A stretch of DNA of 64,000 bases from Skermanella aerolata KACC 11604. GTDB taxonomy: Bacteria > Pseudomonadota > Alphaproteobacteria > Azospirillales > Azospirillaceae. The stretch covers positions 248,001 to 312,000 of the forward strand of contig NZ_AVFK01000002.1 in NCBI RefSeq assembly GCF_000936425.1. Reading direction: 5' to 3'. Shown here piece by piece: positions 38,784 through 48,191 of the stretch; position 1 is the first letter of the stretch, and each line of letters starts with the position of its first letter. A program made the translations under genes and the position numbers. The notes below the pieces were generated by a model. That model was not told the DNA's origin and ran no database searches. It saw only the letters and a program-made list of their open reading frames with translations.

Positions 38784-40298
38784 ATGGCTGGCTGGCCCAT
38801 CCTGTCGCTAACGACATTCCTGCCGCTCGTCGGAGCCGCGTTCATCTTATTGATCCGCGGTGAGCCTGACGTAGTGGCGCGCAACGCCCGTAATGTGGCG
38901 TTGTGGACCTCGCTGATCACCTTCGTGCTGTCCTTGTTCATCTGGTTGAACTTCGACAACACGACCGCAGCATTCCAGATGGTCGAGCGCGCGGACTGGA
39001 TCCCCGCGTTCAACATCAACTACCATATGGGCGTCGACGGCATTTCCGTGCTGTTCGTGCTGCTCTCGACCTTCCTCACCCCTCTTTGCATCCTCGCGAG
39101 CTGGGAGTCGGTAAAAGTCCGCGTCAAGGAATACATGATCGCCTTCCTGGTCCTGGAGACCCTGATGGTGGGCATGTTCTGCGCCCTGGACTTCATGCTC
39201 TTCTACGTCTTCTTCGAAGGCGTGCTGATCCCGATGTTCCTGATCATCGGTGTCTGGGGCGGCGCGCGGCGCGTCTACGCGGCCTTCAAGTTCTTCCTCT
39301 ACACGCTGCTCGGCTCGGTGCTGATGCTGCTGGCGATCCTGGCCATGTACTTCGTGGCCGGCACTACCGATCTGCCGACGCTGATGCAGACCCAATTCCC
39401 GCGGAGCATGCAGATCTGGCTGTGGCTGGCGCTGTTCGCGTCCTTCGCCGTGAAGGTCCCGATGTGGCCGGTCCACACCTGGCTGCCGGACGCCCACGTC
39501 GAAGCGCCGACGGCCGGTTCGGTCATTCTTGCAGGCGTCCTGCTGAAGATGGGCGGTTACGGCTTCCTGCGATTCTCCATCCCGATCCTCCCCGAAGCTT
39601 CGGCTTACTTCACGCCCCTGATCTACACCCTGAGCGTCGTTGCGATCATCTACACCTCGCTGGTCGCTCTGGCGCAGGAGGACATGAAGAAGCTGATCGC
39701 CTACTCGTCGATCGCGCATATGGGCTTCGTGACCATCGGCATGTTCTCGCTCAAGCAGCAGGGCGTCGAGGGATCGGTTTTCCAGATGCTCAGCCATGGC
39801 ATCGTTTCCGGCGCGCTCTTCCTTTGCGTCGGTGTCGTTTACGATCGTCTGCATACGCGGGAGATCGCCCGATACGGCGGTCTGGTCCAGAACATGCCGC
39901 GCTATGCCGTCGTGTTCATGCTGATGATGCTGGCATCGGTCGGTCTTCCCGGTACCAGCGGCTTCGTCGGCGAGTTCCTGATCCTGGTCGGAGCGTTCCA
40001 GGACAATACCTGGGTGGCCCTTCTGGCGACGATCGGGATCATCCTGGGGGCTGCCTACATGCTGTGGCTGTACCGCAGGGTCGTGTTCGGCAAGATCACT
40101 CGCGACGACGTCAAAGGCATGCTCGATCTTACCCCTCGGGAGATCGCGATATTTGCGCCGCTGGTCGTCGTGGTGTTGTGGATGGGCATCTATCCGGCCA
40201 GCTTCCTCAATGTGATTTCAGTGTCGGTCGAGGCATTGATCCAGAACTACCAGACCGCTCTGACCGACGGCGTCGGCACCAGCGTCGCGGTTCGATAA
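38784..40298 (+). CDS. nuoM: NADH-quinone oxidoreductase subunit M
   Basis: 504 residues, the ND4 homologue antiporter-like subunit. Conserved segments are [20 protein letters not shown] (functional Glu), [20 protein letters not shown] (central Lys) and [20 protein letters not shown]. About 14 transmembrane helices are apparent. Confidence 0.97.
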   Translation: MAGWPILSLTTFLPLVGAAFILLIRGEPDVVARNARNVALWTSLITFVLSLFIWLNFDNTTAAFQMVERADWIPAFNINYHMGVDGISVLFVLLSTFLTPLCILASWESVKVRVKEYMIAFLVLETLMVGMFCALDFMLFYVFFEGVLIPMFLIIGVWGGARRVYAAFKFFLYTLLGSVLMLLAILAMYFVAGTTDLPTLMQTQFPRSMQIWLWLALFASFAVKVPMWPVHTWLPDAHVEAPTAGSVILAGVLLKMGGYGFLRFSIPILPEASAYFTPLIYTLSVVAIIYTSLVALAQEDMKKLIAYSSIAHMGFVTIGMFSLKQQGVEGSVFQMLSHGIVSGALFLCVGVVYDRLHTREIARYGGLVQNMPRYAVVFMLMMLASVGLPGTSGFVGEFLILVGAFQDNTWVALLATIGIILGAAYMLWLYRRVVFGKITRDDVKGMLDLTPREIAIFAPLVVVVLWMGIYPASFLNVISVSVEALIQNYQTALTDGVGTSVAVR

Positions 40299-40316
40299 GG
40301 CGGGAGAAGAACAGAC

Positions 40317-41777
40317 ATGACTCCGTTTCCCGATCTCGCTCCGGCCGCTCCGGAGATCTTCCTGGCGGTATCGGCCCTCGTTCTGCTGATGCTCGGCGTC
40401 TTTCGAGGCGACACCAGTACCCGCTTGATTTCCTACCTGACGGTCGGCGTGCTGCTGATCGCCGTCGTCCTGGTCCTTACCGGTGCGGGAACCAAGCAGA
40501 TCACCTTTAGCAACCTGTTCATCATGGACAGCTTCGGCGCATTCATGAAAGTGCTCGTGCTGCTAGGCTCGGCACTGTCCGTTCTGATCTCGATCCATTA
40601 CATTGAGCGCGAGCAGATGAAGCGGATCGAGTTTCCGGTGCTGATGCTTCTGGCGACGATCGGTATGCTGATGATGGTGTCGGCGAACGATCTGATCTCG
40701 CTCTATGTTGGGCTCGAACTTCAGAGCCTCGCCCTCTACGTTATCGCCGCCTTCCGTCGCGACTTCGCCAAATCGAGCGAGGCAGGGCTCAAATACTTCG
40801 TCCTGGGTGCCCTGTCGTCGGGTATGCTGCTGTACGGTGCATCGCTGATTTATGGCTTCACCGGCACGACCAACTTCTCGATGCTCGCCAGTCAGTTCGC
40901 CACCCATGGCCAGGCTACCGGTCATGCCGGGATCGGCTTGGTCGTCGGGTTGACCTTCGTTGCCGCCGGATTGGCCTTCAAGATCTCCGCCGTGCCTTTC
41001 CACATGTGGACGCCGGATGTCTATGAAGGTGCTCCCACGCCGGTCACCGCCTTCTTCGCCGTAGCCCCCAAGGTTGCAGCGGTAGCTTTGTTCGTCCGTT
41101 TGCTGATCGAGCCGTTCGGTTCGATGGTCGACGAATGGCGCCAGATCATCTACTTCACGGCACTGGCATCGATGGTGCTGGGGTCTTTCGCCGCGATCGG
41201 CCAGACGAACATCAAGCGTCTGATGGCCTATAGCTCGATCGGCCACATCGGGTTCGCGCTGGTCGGCCTCGCGGCAGGCACCGAACTGGGTGTCCGCGGC
41301 GTGATGTTCTACATGGCGATCTACATCTTCATGAACATCGGAACGTTCGGCGTCATCCTTTGCATGCGCCAGAACGGCCGGATGGTCGAGGAGATCACCG
41401 ATCTGGCGGGTCTGTCGAAGACTCACCCGATGCTGGCACTTGCCATGCTGATCTTCATGTTCTCGATGGCCGGCATTCCTCCCGCAGCTGGTTTCTTCGC
41501 CAAGCTGTTCGTCTTCCAGGCCGCTATCGAAGCGCATCTCTACTCGCTTGCGGTGATGGGCGTCCTGGCGAGCGTGGTGGGCGCCTACTATTACCTGCGT
41601 ATCATCAAGGTCATGTATTTCGACGAACCGGTCGAAGCGCTTGACCGAACCATCAGCGGCGAGGTTTCGCTGGTCATCGCAGGGACCAGCCTGTTTACCC
41701 TCCTGTTCTTCTTCTTCCCGGCTCCGCTTCTGAACGGCGCCGCTGCGGCCGCCGCGTCGCTGTTCGCCGCCGGATGA
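40317..41777 (+). CDS. nuoN: NADH-quinone oxidoreductase subunit N
   Basis: 486 residues, the ND2 homologue antiporter-like subunit. Conserved parts are [40 protein letters not shown] and [20 protein letters not shown]. Last nuo gene; its stop overlaps the birA start (ATGA), so the operon continues into the cofactor genes. Confidence 0.97.
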   Translation: MTPFPDLAPAAPEIFLAVSALVLLMLGVFRGDTSTRLISYLTVGVLLIAVVLVLTGAGTKQITFSNLFIMDSFGAFMKVLVLLGSALSVLISIHYIEREQMKRIEFPVLMLLATIGMLMMVSANDLISLYVGLELQSLALYVIAAFRRDFAKSSEAGLKYFVLGALSSGMLLYGASLIYGFTGTTNFSMLASQFATHGQATGHAGIGLVVGLTFVAAGLAFKISAVPFHMWTPDVYEGAPTPVTAFFAVAPKVAAVALFVRLLIEPFGSMVDEWRQIIYFTALASMVLGSFAAIGQTNIKRLMAYSSIGHIGFALVGLAAGTELGVRGVMFYMAIYIFMNIGTFGVILCMRQNGRMVEEITDLAGLSKTHPMLALAMLIFMFSMAGIPPAAGFFAKLFVFQAAIEAHLYSLAVMGVLASVVGAYYYLRIIKVMYFDEPVEALDRTISGEVSLVIAGTSLFTLLFFFFPAPLLNGAAAAAASLFAAG

Positions 41778-42595
41778 CCAGGCAGGCGCCTCAGGCGAGC
41801 ACACTGCCGGGACTTCCTCCGGAATATCGGCTCGTTGCCTATGATTGCCTGGGGAGCACCAACGAAGAGGCCAAGCGACTTGCCCGGGACGAGGGGGCCG
41901 AGCACGGCACCCTCGTCTGGGCAGGACGGCAGGAAGCGGGCAGGGGCCGCCGGGGGCGCCCCTGGTCCTCGCCCGAGGGTAATGTCTACGCCAGCATCAT
42001 TCTGCGACCGAAGTGCTCCACCGCGACTGCGGCGCAACTGTCGTTTGCCGCAGCCGGGGCACTGGCCGATGCATTGCAACCACTGCTCCCTGAGGCCGTC
42101 TGCTGCTGCAAGTGGCCTAACGATGTCCTGATCGATGATCGAAAGGTTGCAGGCATCTTACTGGAATCGGAAACGGACGGATCCGGCGGACTTGAATGGC
42201 TGGTCCTGGGCATCGGCATCAACGTTCAGCACTACCCGGCCGACGCCGAATTTCCAGCGACATCCTTATGCAACGAGGGTAGCCGGATAAATCAGCCGGG
42301 TCCGGTTCTTGTCCGGTTTTTCCAGGCTTTCAGCACCTGGTACGATGTCTGGCTCAAAGAGGGATTCGATCGCATCCGCGAGGGCTGGCTACAGACGGCT
42401 CGTGGTATCGGCGGACCGGTCACCGTAAGACTGGAGAAGCGGACCCTGGCTGGATCCTTCGCCGATCTGGACGGCGACGGCGCACTCCTTCTGGAGTTGC
42501 CATCGGGAGAGCGGATGCGGATCACGGCCGGCGACGTCTTCTTCCCTGAATTGGCCTCATCTTCCCTGCCGGGGACTCCTTCCCAGACCGATTGA
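41774..42595 (+). CDS. birA: Biotin--[acetyl-CoA-carboxylase] ligase
   Basis: 273 residues. The catalytic domain carries the biotinyl-AMP loop [40 protein letters not shown] and [15 protein letters not shown], followed by the small C-terminal SH3-like domain. There is no N-terminal helix-turn-helix, so this is the monofunctional ligase type that does not repress bio genes. Translationally coupled to nuoN; coaX starts 16 bases after its stop. Confidence 0.95.
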   Translation: MTRQAPQASTLPGLPPEYRLVAYDCLGSTNEEAKRLARDEGAEHGTLVWAGRQEAGRGRRGRPWSSPEGNVYASIILRPKCSTATAAQLSFAAAGALADALQPLLPEAVCCCKWPNDVLIDDRKVAGILLESETDGSGGLEWLVLGIGINVQHYPADAEFPATSLCNEGSRINQPGPVLVRFFQAFSTWYDVWLKEGFDRIREGWLQTARGIGGPVTVRLEKRTLAGSFADLDGDGALLLELPSGERMRITAGDVFFPELASSSLPGTPSQTD

Positions 42596-42611
42596 CCGAG
42601 GGGCCAATGCC

Positions 42612-43397
42612 ATGCTGCTTGCGATCGACGCCGGCAATACGAATGTGGTCTGCGCCATCTTCGACGGTGATCGCAAGAGGGGCCAGTGGCGGATTGCAAC
42701 CGACGGCCGCCGAACTGCGGACGAATACGCGGTCTGGCTTGTCGCCCTGATGACCATGAGCGGACTGAAGCGGGAGGATGTCGACGCAGCCATCCTCGCC
42801 AGCGTCGTACCCGCTGCAACGTTCAACCTTCAGCGCCTCTGTATCGATCATTTCGGCGTGGAGCCGATGCGGGTCGGCGCGCCGGGTATCCATCTCGGTC
42901 TTGAAATCCGGATCAACAATCCGCGGGAAGCGGGAGCCGACCGCCTTCTCAACGCGCTGGCTGCGACTTCGATCTATCCGTCACCTCTGGTCGTCGTCGA
43001 TATCGGTACGGGAACGACGTTCGACGTGGTCGATGCCGATGGGGCCTTCTGTGGCGGCATCATTGCGCCCGGGCCCAGTCTTGCGCTGGATGCGCTTCAC
43101 CGTGTGGCGGCTCAGCTTCCCAAGGTCGACATCGTGCGGCCGGCGACGGTCATCGGACGCGGGACCGTAGGCGCAATGCAATCCGGGATGTTCTGGGGTT
43201 ATCTCAGTATGATCGAAGGATTGCTCACCCGGATACAGGCCGAACTGTCGCCGACAGGAGATCCGCCCGTCACCGTTATCGTGACCGGAGGGCTTGGCGC
43301 GCAGTTTGCCGAAGCCACATCCATGATTCATCATATCGACAATGAATTGACGCTGCGCGGACTGTTGCTCGTTCACAAGCGGAATATGATTTCATGA
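42612..43397 (+). CDS. coaX: Type III pantothenate kinase
   Basis: 261 residues, phosphorylating pantothenate in the first step of coenzyme A synthesis. The ASKHA-fold motifs are LLAIDAGNTNVVCAIFDGD (phosphate 1), GADRLLNALAA and VDIGTGTTFDVVDADGAFCG, followed by GGIIAPGPSLALDALH. Its stop overlaps the rnj start (ATGA). The birA-coaX-rnj order after nuoN is widespread in alphaproteobacteria. Confidence 0.96.
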   Translation: MLLAIDAGNTNVVCAIFDGDRKRGQWRIATDGRRTADEYAVWLVALMTMSGLKREDVDAAILASVVPAATFNLQRLCIDHFGVEPMRVGAPGIHLGLEIRINNPREAGADRLLNALAATSIYPSPLVVVDIGTGTTFDVVDADGAFCGGIIAPGPSLALDALHRVAAQLPKVDIVRPATVIGRGTVGAMQSGMFWGYLSMIEGLLTRIQAELSPTGDPPVTVIVTGGLGAQFAEATSMIHHIDNELTLRGLLLVHKRNMIS

Positions 43398-45070
43398 ACT
43401 CATTCCCGGATCCGCACCGTCCCGGCCCCCATGACCTCTGGTTTCTACCACTTGGAGGTTCTGGGGAAATCGGCATGAACCTGAACCTCTATGGTCATGA
43501 CGGCAAGTGGTTGATGGTCGATCTGGGAATATCGTTCGGGGACGAGACGATGCCCGGCGTCGATGTCGTCATGCCCGATCCGTCATTCATTGCGGAGCGC
43601 CGCGACGATCTGGCGGGATTGGTCATCACCCACGCCCACGAGGATCACCTCGGCGCGGTAGCCCATCTCTGGCCTCAACTCCGCTGCCCGATCTATGCAA
43701 CGCCGTTCACCGCCTCCGTGCTGCGGGCCAAGCTGATCGAGAAGAACCTGACCGGTCAGGTGGTTATCAACGAGCTGCCGATTTCGGGCCGGTTCATGGC
43801 CGGTCCTTTCGACGTCGAACTGGTCAGGATGACCCATTCAGTGCCGGAGCCGAGCGCGCTCATCATCCGGACGCCGCTGGGAGCTGTACTCCATACCGGC
43901 GACTGGAAGCTCGATCCGTCTCCCGTCACCGGAGGGCCGACGGATGAGGCCGCTCTGATCCGGCTGGGTAACGAGGGCGCCTTGGCCATGGTCTGCGACA
44001 GCACCAATGCGACGGTCACGGGTACATCCGGTTCCGAGGCTGCCGTCCGGGAAAGCCTCGTCCGGCTGTTCGGCCGGTACGAGGACAGGATCGCCATCAG
44101 TTGTTTTGCGACCAACGTTGCCCGGCTGGACAGCATCGCGGCAGCCGCTGCCGCAAATGGCCGGAACGTGGCTCTTGTAGGCCGTTCGCTCTGGCGCATC
44201 AATGAGGCGGCCCGCGCGAGCGGCTACCTAAGGGATGCGGCGCCTTTCCTGACGGAACACGATGCCGGGTACCTGCCGCGGGAAAAGGCTGTTCTGATCT
44301 GCACCGGCAGCCAGGGCGAACCACGCTCCGCTCTGGCGCGGATCGCGGCCGACGATCATCCTGAGATCGTGCTGGAGAAGGGCGATACGGTCATTTTCTC
44401 CTCTCGGGAGATCCCAGGCAACGAGCGGGCGATTGCCCGCGTACAGAACCTGCTAATCGCTCAAGGGGTAGAGGTCGTTACCGCCGATGACGCTTTCGTC
44501 CACGTTTCCGGACATCCGGCGCAGGACGAACTGACACGGATGTATCAGTGGGTGCGACCGAAGCTCGCAGTTCCAATCCATGGCGAAATCCGCCACCAGA
44601 CGGAGCACGCCCGTATTGCACGGTCATGCCAGGTTCCGGATACTATTATCCCGGAGAACGGATCGATCATAAGGCTGGCCCCCGGACCCGCCGAGATCGT
44701 CGGGCAGGTGCAGCATGGCAGGCTGGCTCTCGACGGTAAGCGGATAGTCCCGCTGGATGCCGGAGTCATGCGCGGGCGTCACCGGATGATGTATAACGGT
44801 GCGGCCGTCGCCACCCTCGTCATCGATGCGGAGGGCGCGCTCGTCACTCAGCCCCAAGTGACGGTGATGGGCCTGATCGAGGGGCCGGAGGCGGGAGAGA
44901 TCCTGGCGGAGGTGGGCTTCGCCGTCCGTAAGGCGGTCGAGGATCTGCCCGTCCAGTCCAGGCTCGACGACGAAGCGGTGCGGCAGGCCGCACGTATCGC
45001 AGTTCGCCGCAGCTTCAATGCGACCCAGGGCAAAAAGCCGCTCACCGAAGTCCATCTGGTTCGGCTATAG
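43394..45070 (+). CDS. rnj: Ribonuclease J
   Basis: 558 residues, a metallo-beta-lactamase/beta-CASP nuclease with 5'-3' exonuclease and endonuclease activity in mRNA and rRNA processing. The metal-binding motif is VITHAHEDHLGAVAHLWPQL. LHTGDWKLDPSPV, the beta-CASP part with HVSGHPAQDEL, and PIHGEIRHQTEHA follow, with the C-terminal dimer domain last. Coupled to coaX. Confidence 0.96.
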   Translation: MNSFPDPHRPGPHDLWFLPLGGSGEIGMNLNLYGHDGKWLMVDLGISFGDETMPGVDVVMPDPSFIAERRDDLAGLVITHAHEDHLGAVAHLWPQLRCPIYATPFTASVLRAKLIEKNLTGQVVINELPISGRFMAGPFDVELVRMTHSVPEPSALIIRTPLGAVLHTGDWKLDPSPVTGGPTDEAALIRLGNEGALAMVCDSTNATVTGTSGSEAAVRESLVRLFGRYEDRIAISCFATNVARLDSIAAAAAANGRNVALVGRSLWRINEAARASGYLRDAAPFLTEHDAGYLPREKAVLICTGSQGEPRSALARIAADDHPEIVLEKGDTVIFSSREIPGNERAIARVQNLLIAQGVEVVTADDAFVHVSGHPAQDELTRMYQWVRPKLAVPIHGEIRHQTEHARIARSCQVPDTIIPENGSIIRLAPGPAEIVGQVQHGRLALDGKRIVPLDAGVMRGRHRMMYNGAAVATLVIDAEGALVTQPQVTVMGLIEGPEAGEILAEVGFAVRKAVEDLPVQSRLDDEAVRQAARIAVRRSFNATQGKKPLTEVHLVRL

Positions 45071-45124
45071 GTGTGGCCTGTCCGGCTATGGCAGCCGGCA
45101 ATCAGCAAGACCAAAGGGGGAACC

Positions 45125-45529
45125 ATGATCGGCAAGCTCAACCACGTGGCAATCGTCGTACCCGATCTTGAAAAGGCGACGGCTCTTTACCGTGATACGC
45201 TCGGCGCCACGGTATCAGCGCCGGTCGATCAGCCGGCGCATGGTGTGACTGTCGTGTTCGTCGAGTTGCCCAACACCAAGATCGAGCTTCTTTATCCGCT
45301 CGGCGACGCAAGCCCAGTCGGCAAGTTCCTGGCGAGCAACCCGTCGGGCGGCATCCATCACGTCTGCTACGAGGTGCCGGACATCCTGGCGGCCCGTGAC
45401 AAGCTGAAGGCCGAGGGTGCCCGCGTACTAGGTGATGGCGAACCCCGGATCGGCGCCCATGACAAGCCGGTCCTGTTCCTCCACCCGAAGGACTTCCTCG
45501 GGACCTTGGTCGAGTTGGAGCAGGCCTGA
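45125..45529 (+). CDS. mce: Methylmalonyl-CoA epimerase
   Basis: 134 residues, a VOC-fold metalloenzyme interconverting (R)- and (S)-methylmalonyl-CoA in propionate metabolism. The start MIGKLNHVAIVVPDLEKATA holds the first metal histidine; GGIHHVCYEVPDI holds the second, and FLGTLVELEQA the terminal glutamate. The ATG at 45125 follows AAAGGGGGAACC; an upstream in-frame start at 45071 is rejected. Confidence 0.95.
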   Translation: MIGKLNHVAIVVPDLEKATALYRDTLGATVSAPVDQPAHGVTVVFVELPNTKIELLYPLGDASPVGKFLASNPSGGIHHVCYEVPDILAARDKLKAEGARVLGDGEPRIGAHDKPVLFLHPKDFLGTLVELEQA

Positions 45530-45532
45530 TCG

Positions 45533-45766
45533 ATGGGTTGGATCACGGCAGTAGCGATTTATTTCGTGGTTTGGTGGACGGTGCTTTTCGCCGTCCTTCC
45601 CTGGGGCGCTCATACACCTGACGATACGGACGCGGGCAAGGCGGCCGGAGCGCCGGCGAAGCCCAGGATCGGCCTCAAGTTTCTGATCACGACGGTAGTT
45701 TCCGCGATCGTCTGGGTGCTGATCTATCTAACCGTTACATCCGGACTGATTTCCTTCCGGAACTGA
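45533..45766 (+). CDS. DUF1467 family membrane protein
   Basis: 77 residues with two transmembrane helices (about residues 3-24 and 50-72) around a polar loop. MGWITAVAIYFVVWWTVLFA and the Trp-Gly-x-H-T segment match the small DUF1467 family, which in alphaproteobacteria typically sits between mce and proS. Function unknown. It begins 3 bases after the mce stop. Confidence 0.88.
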   Translation: MGWITAVAIYFVVWWTVLFAVLPWGAHTPDDTDAGKAAGAPAKPRIGLKFLITTVVSAIVWVLIYLTVTSGLISFRN

Positions 45767-45788
45767 CCGATCGGAGCAGGGCACCGCC

Positions 45789-46352
45789 ATGGGCCTGACA
45801 TATTGCGAAGCCGCTCCCGGCCACCCATGGCATGGGCCTTACCACGACACCGAATACGGATTTCCCTCCGCGGATGAACGTGTCCTGTTCGAGCGCCTGG
45901 TGCTGGAGATCAATCAGGCGGGCTTATCCTGGCTGACGATCCTGAAGAAACGCGCGGCCTTTGCGGCGGCTTTCGAGGATTATGACGTGGATCGTATCGC
46001 CGCTTACGGCGACGAGCAACGGTCGCGTCTGCTTGCCGATGCCGGGATAATCCGCAACCGGTTGAAGATCGATGCGGTGATCGAGAACGCCCGGCGGGTG
46101 CAGTCGCTTCGGCAAAGCCATGGTGGCTTCGCCGCATGGATCGATGCTCATCATCCGCTGCCGAAGCCGGAATGGGTCAAGCTGTTCAAGAAACAATTCC
46201 GCTTTACCGGCGGGGAGATAGTCGGGGAATTCCTGATGAGTCTCGGCTATTTGCCGGGTGCCCATAATTTAGGCTGTCCGGTTCATGACCGACTGGAGCA
46301 GATAAGTCCACCCTGGATTCGAGCCAAGAGAGCCGGTTTTACAGGTTACTGA
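45789..46352 (+). CDS. tag: DNA-3-methyladenine glycosylase I
   Basis: 187 residues, removing 3-methyladenine from alkylated DNA. The zinc-binding and base-recognition segments are visible: YCEAAPGHPWHGPYHDTEYG at the N-terminus, ERLVLEINQAGLSWLTILKK, and the C-terminal HNLGCPVHDRL with the remaining Cys/His ligands. The first Cys-x-W motif of the E. coli enzyme is modified here. The gene stands 22 bases after the DUF1467 gene, where proS would be expected, so it may share the long upstream transcript. Confidence 0.93.
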   Translation: MGLTYCEAAPGHPWHGPYHDTEYGFPSADERVLFERLVLEINQAGLSWLTILKKRAAFAAAFEDYDVDRIAAYGDEQRSRLLADAGIIRNRLKIDAVIENARRVQSLRQSHGGFAAWIDAHHPLPKPEWVKLFKKQFRFTGGEIVGEFLMSLGYLPGAHNLGCPVHDRLEQISPPWIRAKRAGFTGY

Positions 46353-46436
46353 GCCAATTTTTTAGGCAATGTATTGAATGAAACCTATTCAGTAGCCTAG
46401 GAGATAATCAAAAAAGCAGAAAAATAAGCAAAAGGA

Positions 46437-46465
46437 AAGGCAAGCCCCATTTTGTGGCTTGCCTT
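46437..46465. repeat. 10-bp inverted repeat downstream of tag
   Basis: Arms AAGGCAAGCC (46437-46446) and GGCTTGCCTT (46456-46465) pair perfectly. No T-run follows on the plus strand. The right arm overlaps the -35 box of the predicted small-RNA promoter, so the element could be an operator or a cruciform as well as a tag 3' end. The whole 46353-46500 stretch is A+T-rich. Confidence 0.65.
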
Positions 46466-46487
46466 GTTCAGTTCCTCATACAATAAT
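46459..46487 (+). promoter_or_regulatory. Candidate sigma-70 promoter
   Basis: TTGCCT (46459-46464), a 17-base spacer and AATAAT (46482-46487) fit a housekeeping promoter, with a start point near 46494. The transcript would enter the structured segment that ends in the terminator at 46551-46582. Confidence 0.5.
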
Positions 46488-46493
46488 TTTTTT

Positions 46494-46585
46494 CGCTGAG
46501 AGGGTTTATCCCTCTTACCGACGCCTGGTGGCGATTCCTCCCTAACTTCAGGCCGCGCTGCGGTAACAGCGCGGCCATTTTTCTT
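46494..46585 (+). ncRNA. Candidate small regulatory RNA (about 92 nt)
   Basis: Between a plausible promoter and a strong terminator there is no open frame but a string of small hairpins. AGAGGG pairs with CCCTCT (46499-46515), and CGCC pairs with GGCG (46522-46533). An unpaired ATTCCTCCCTAAC follows, then the terminator stem. The exposed CCTCCC is anti-Shine-Dalgarno-like, a feature of several alphaproteobacterial trans-acting small RNAs. I checked for a thiamine riboswitch because of GCTGAGAGGG, but the second conserved half is missing. No family is claimed. Confidence 0.5.
46551..46582 (+). terminator. Rho-independent terminator of the small RNA candidate
   Basis: Arms GGCCGCGCTG (46551-46560) and CAGCGCGGCC (46567-46576) form a perfect 10-bp GC-rich stem with loop CGGTAA, followed by ATTTTT. 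It cannot serve a downstream gene and lies 200 bases after tag, past the predicted promoter. Confidence 0.85.
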
Positions 46586-46958
46586 ATGTGCTCAACTTTA
46601 CGACCTGCCTACATGACCGTCACTTATTTTCTGGATGATCCAAGAATATCCGCCAAGCACGGTCTCTGAGACATCCAGCCAAAATCTGTTGCATGAATCG
46701 CTTATTTGGTGCACACGAAAAGGTATAGGCGCATTCTTGCACGCCGAGCGGTTCAACAGCACGAACAGCGTCAGTTACGTCGAAAATGCGTAAGGTCTTT
46801 CACCAAAAATCCGGCTATTCCACCCTTTCCCGGGACTTCATCCTGAATGGATAGGCGTGCGTCGAGGCTGCCAGTTGGTCAGCATCTTGCCGAACAGTCA
46901 GATCACCGGTCAGATCACTGGGTTGAGTGACCCAACTCTCGCGGAGGGAACAAGAACA
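46586..46958. promoter_or_regulatory. Non-coding leader upstream of the BMP-family gene
   Basis: 373 bases with no supported gene. Near its end are two 12-bp direct repeats of the form GTCAGATCACYG (46897-46908 and 46909-46920). A small hairpin TGGGT/ACCCA (46919-46934) lies just before the Shine-Dalgarno of the next gene. TTTGGTGCA near 46709 resembles half of an NtrC site, but no second half is seen. Confidence 0.4.
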
Positions 46959-48062
46959 ATGATGAACAGACGCCAGTTCGGCCTATCGGTGGCCGGGACC
47001 GCCGCAGCTCTCACTGCAAGCCCCCTTGGCGGTACGTTTGGCAGCAAGGCGCTTGCCGCCGATAAGCTGAAGGTGGGTTTCGTCTATGTCGGCCCGGTAT
47101 CCGACCATGGTTATAGCTATCAGCACGATCTTGGCCGCAAACACGTAGCCGAAGTCTTCGCCGATAGGGTCGAGACGACCTATGTCGAAAATGTCGCCGA
47201 GGGTCCGGATGCCGAGCGGGTGATCCAGCAGCTTGCCCAAGGCGGCCACGGGCTGATCTTCACCACCTCTTTCGGCTTCATGAACCCGACGCTGAAGGTC
47301 GCGCAGCGCTTCCCCAAGGTCAAGTTCGAGCATGCTACCGGCTATAAGCGCTCGACCAACGTGGCGACATACTCGGGCCGCTTCTATGAGGGCCGGACCG
47401 TCTGCGGCCTGATCGCCGGCAAGCTGACCAAGTCGAACATCATCGGGTATATCGGTTCCTTCCCGATCCCCGAGGTGGTCAGCGGCATCAACGCTTTCAC
47501 GTTGGCCCTGCGCAGCGTCAATCCGCAAGCCCAGGTCCGGGTGGTGTGGGTCAACAGCTGGTACGATCCAGGCAAGGAGGCCGCCGCCGCCAAGGCCCTG
47601 ATCGATCAGGGCGCCGACATTCTGGCTCAGCACACCGACAGCCCCGCACCGATCCAGGAGGCGGAGGCCCGCGGCATCTATGCCTTCGGACAATCGTCCG
47701 ATATGAGCCGTTTCGGGCCCAAGGCGCACCTGACATCGGTCGTCGACGACTGGAATCCCTACTACGAACAGCGCGTCAAGGCGGCACTGGACGGCACTTG
47801 GAAGGCCGAGGATTACTGGGGCGGTCTGGCGACCGGTACCGTGTTCCTGCCGACCTTCAACGATGCCATCCCAGCTGACGTCAAGGAGCTGGGTAACAAG
47901 GCAATCGCGGACATCAAGTCCGGCGCGCTGCACCCCTTTACCGGGCCGATCAAGGACCAGTCCGGCAAGGTCGTGATCGCCGAGGGCAAGACCGCGACCG
48001 ATCCCGAGATCCTCTCGATGGCCTATTATGTCGAGGGCGTTCAGGGCACGCTTCCGAAGTAA
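46959..48062 (+). CDS. Orphan BMP-family ABC transporter substrate-binding protein
   Basis: A 367-residue periplasmic binding protein of the BMP/PnrA-like family, whose characterised members bind purine nucleosides or related ligands. A Tat-type signal (MMNRRQFGLSVAGTAAALTA) precedes the mature start near ADKLKVGFVYVGPVSDHGYS. GPDAERVIQQLAQGGHGLIF, GYIGSFPIPEVVSGINAFTL and NSWYDPGKEAAAAKALIDQG are family-like segments. GGAGGG lies 10 bases upstream. No ATPase or permease gene is adjacent, so it is an orphan in this window; it sits between tag and proS. Confidence 0.9.
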   Translation: MMNRRQFGLSVAGTAAALTASPLGGTFGSKALAADKLKVGFVYVGPVSDHGYSYQHDLGRKHVAEVFADRVETTYVENVAEGPDAERVIQQLAQGGHGLIFTTSFGFMNPTLKVAQRFPKVKFEHATGYKRSTNVATYSGRFYEGRTVCGLIAGKLTKSNIIGYIGSFPIPEVVSGINAFTLALRSVNPQAQVRVVWVNSWYDPGKEAAAAKALIDQGADILAQHTDSPAPIQEAEARGIYAFGQSSDMSRFGPKAHLTSVVDDWNPYYEQRVKAALDGTWKAEDYWGGLATGTVFLPTFNDAIPADVKELGNKAIADIKSGALHPFTGPIKDQSGKVVIAEGKTATDPEILSMAYYVEGVQGTLPK

Positions 48063-48191
48063 GCGGCAATGCGGGCCGGGGGCGGGTGCGTCACCCCCGG
48101 CCATGGACTTGCGCGCCGCTATTCCCTACAGTCCTCTCGCCATTGGACCGGGCCGAATGCCCGATCCTCCACGAGCCCCGAGAGACCCCGA

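Noticed and set aside
38903-40510. 535-codon plus-strand frame within nuoM
   Set aside because: Out-of-frame shadow of nuoM; Arg/Asp/His-rich, non-membrane composition and no conserved motif.
46490-46550. Possible thiamine pyrophosphate riboswitch (GCTGAGAGGG)
   Set aside because: The second conserved half (CTGATCTGGATAATGCCAGCGT-like) is absent and no thiamine gene follows.
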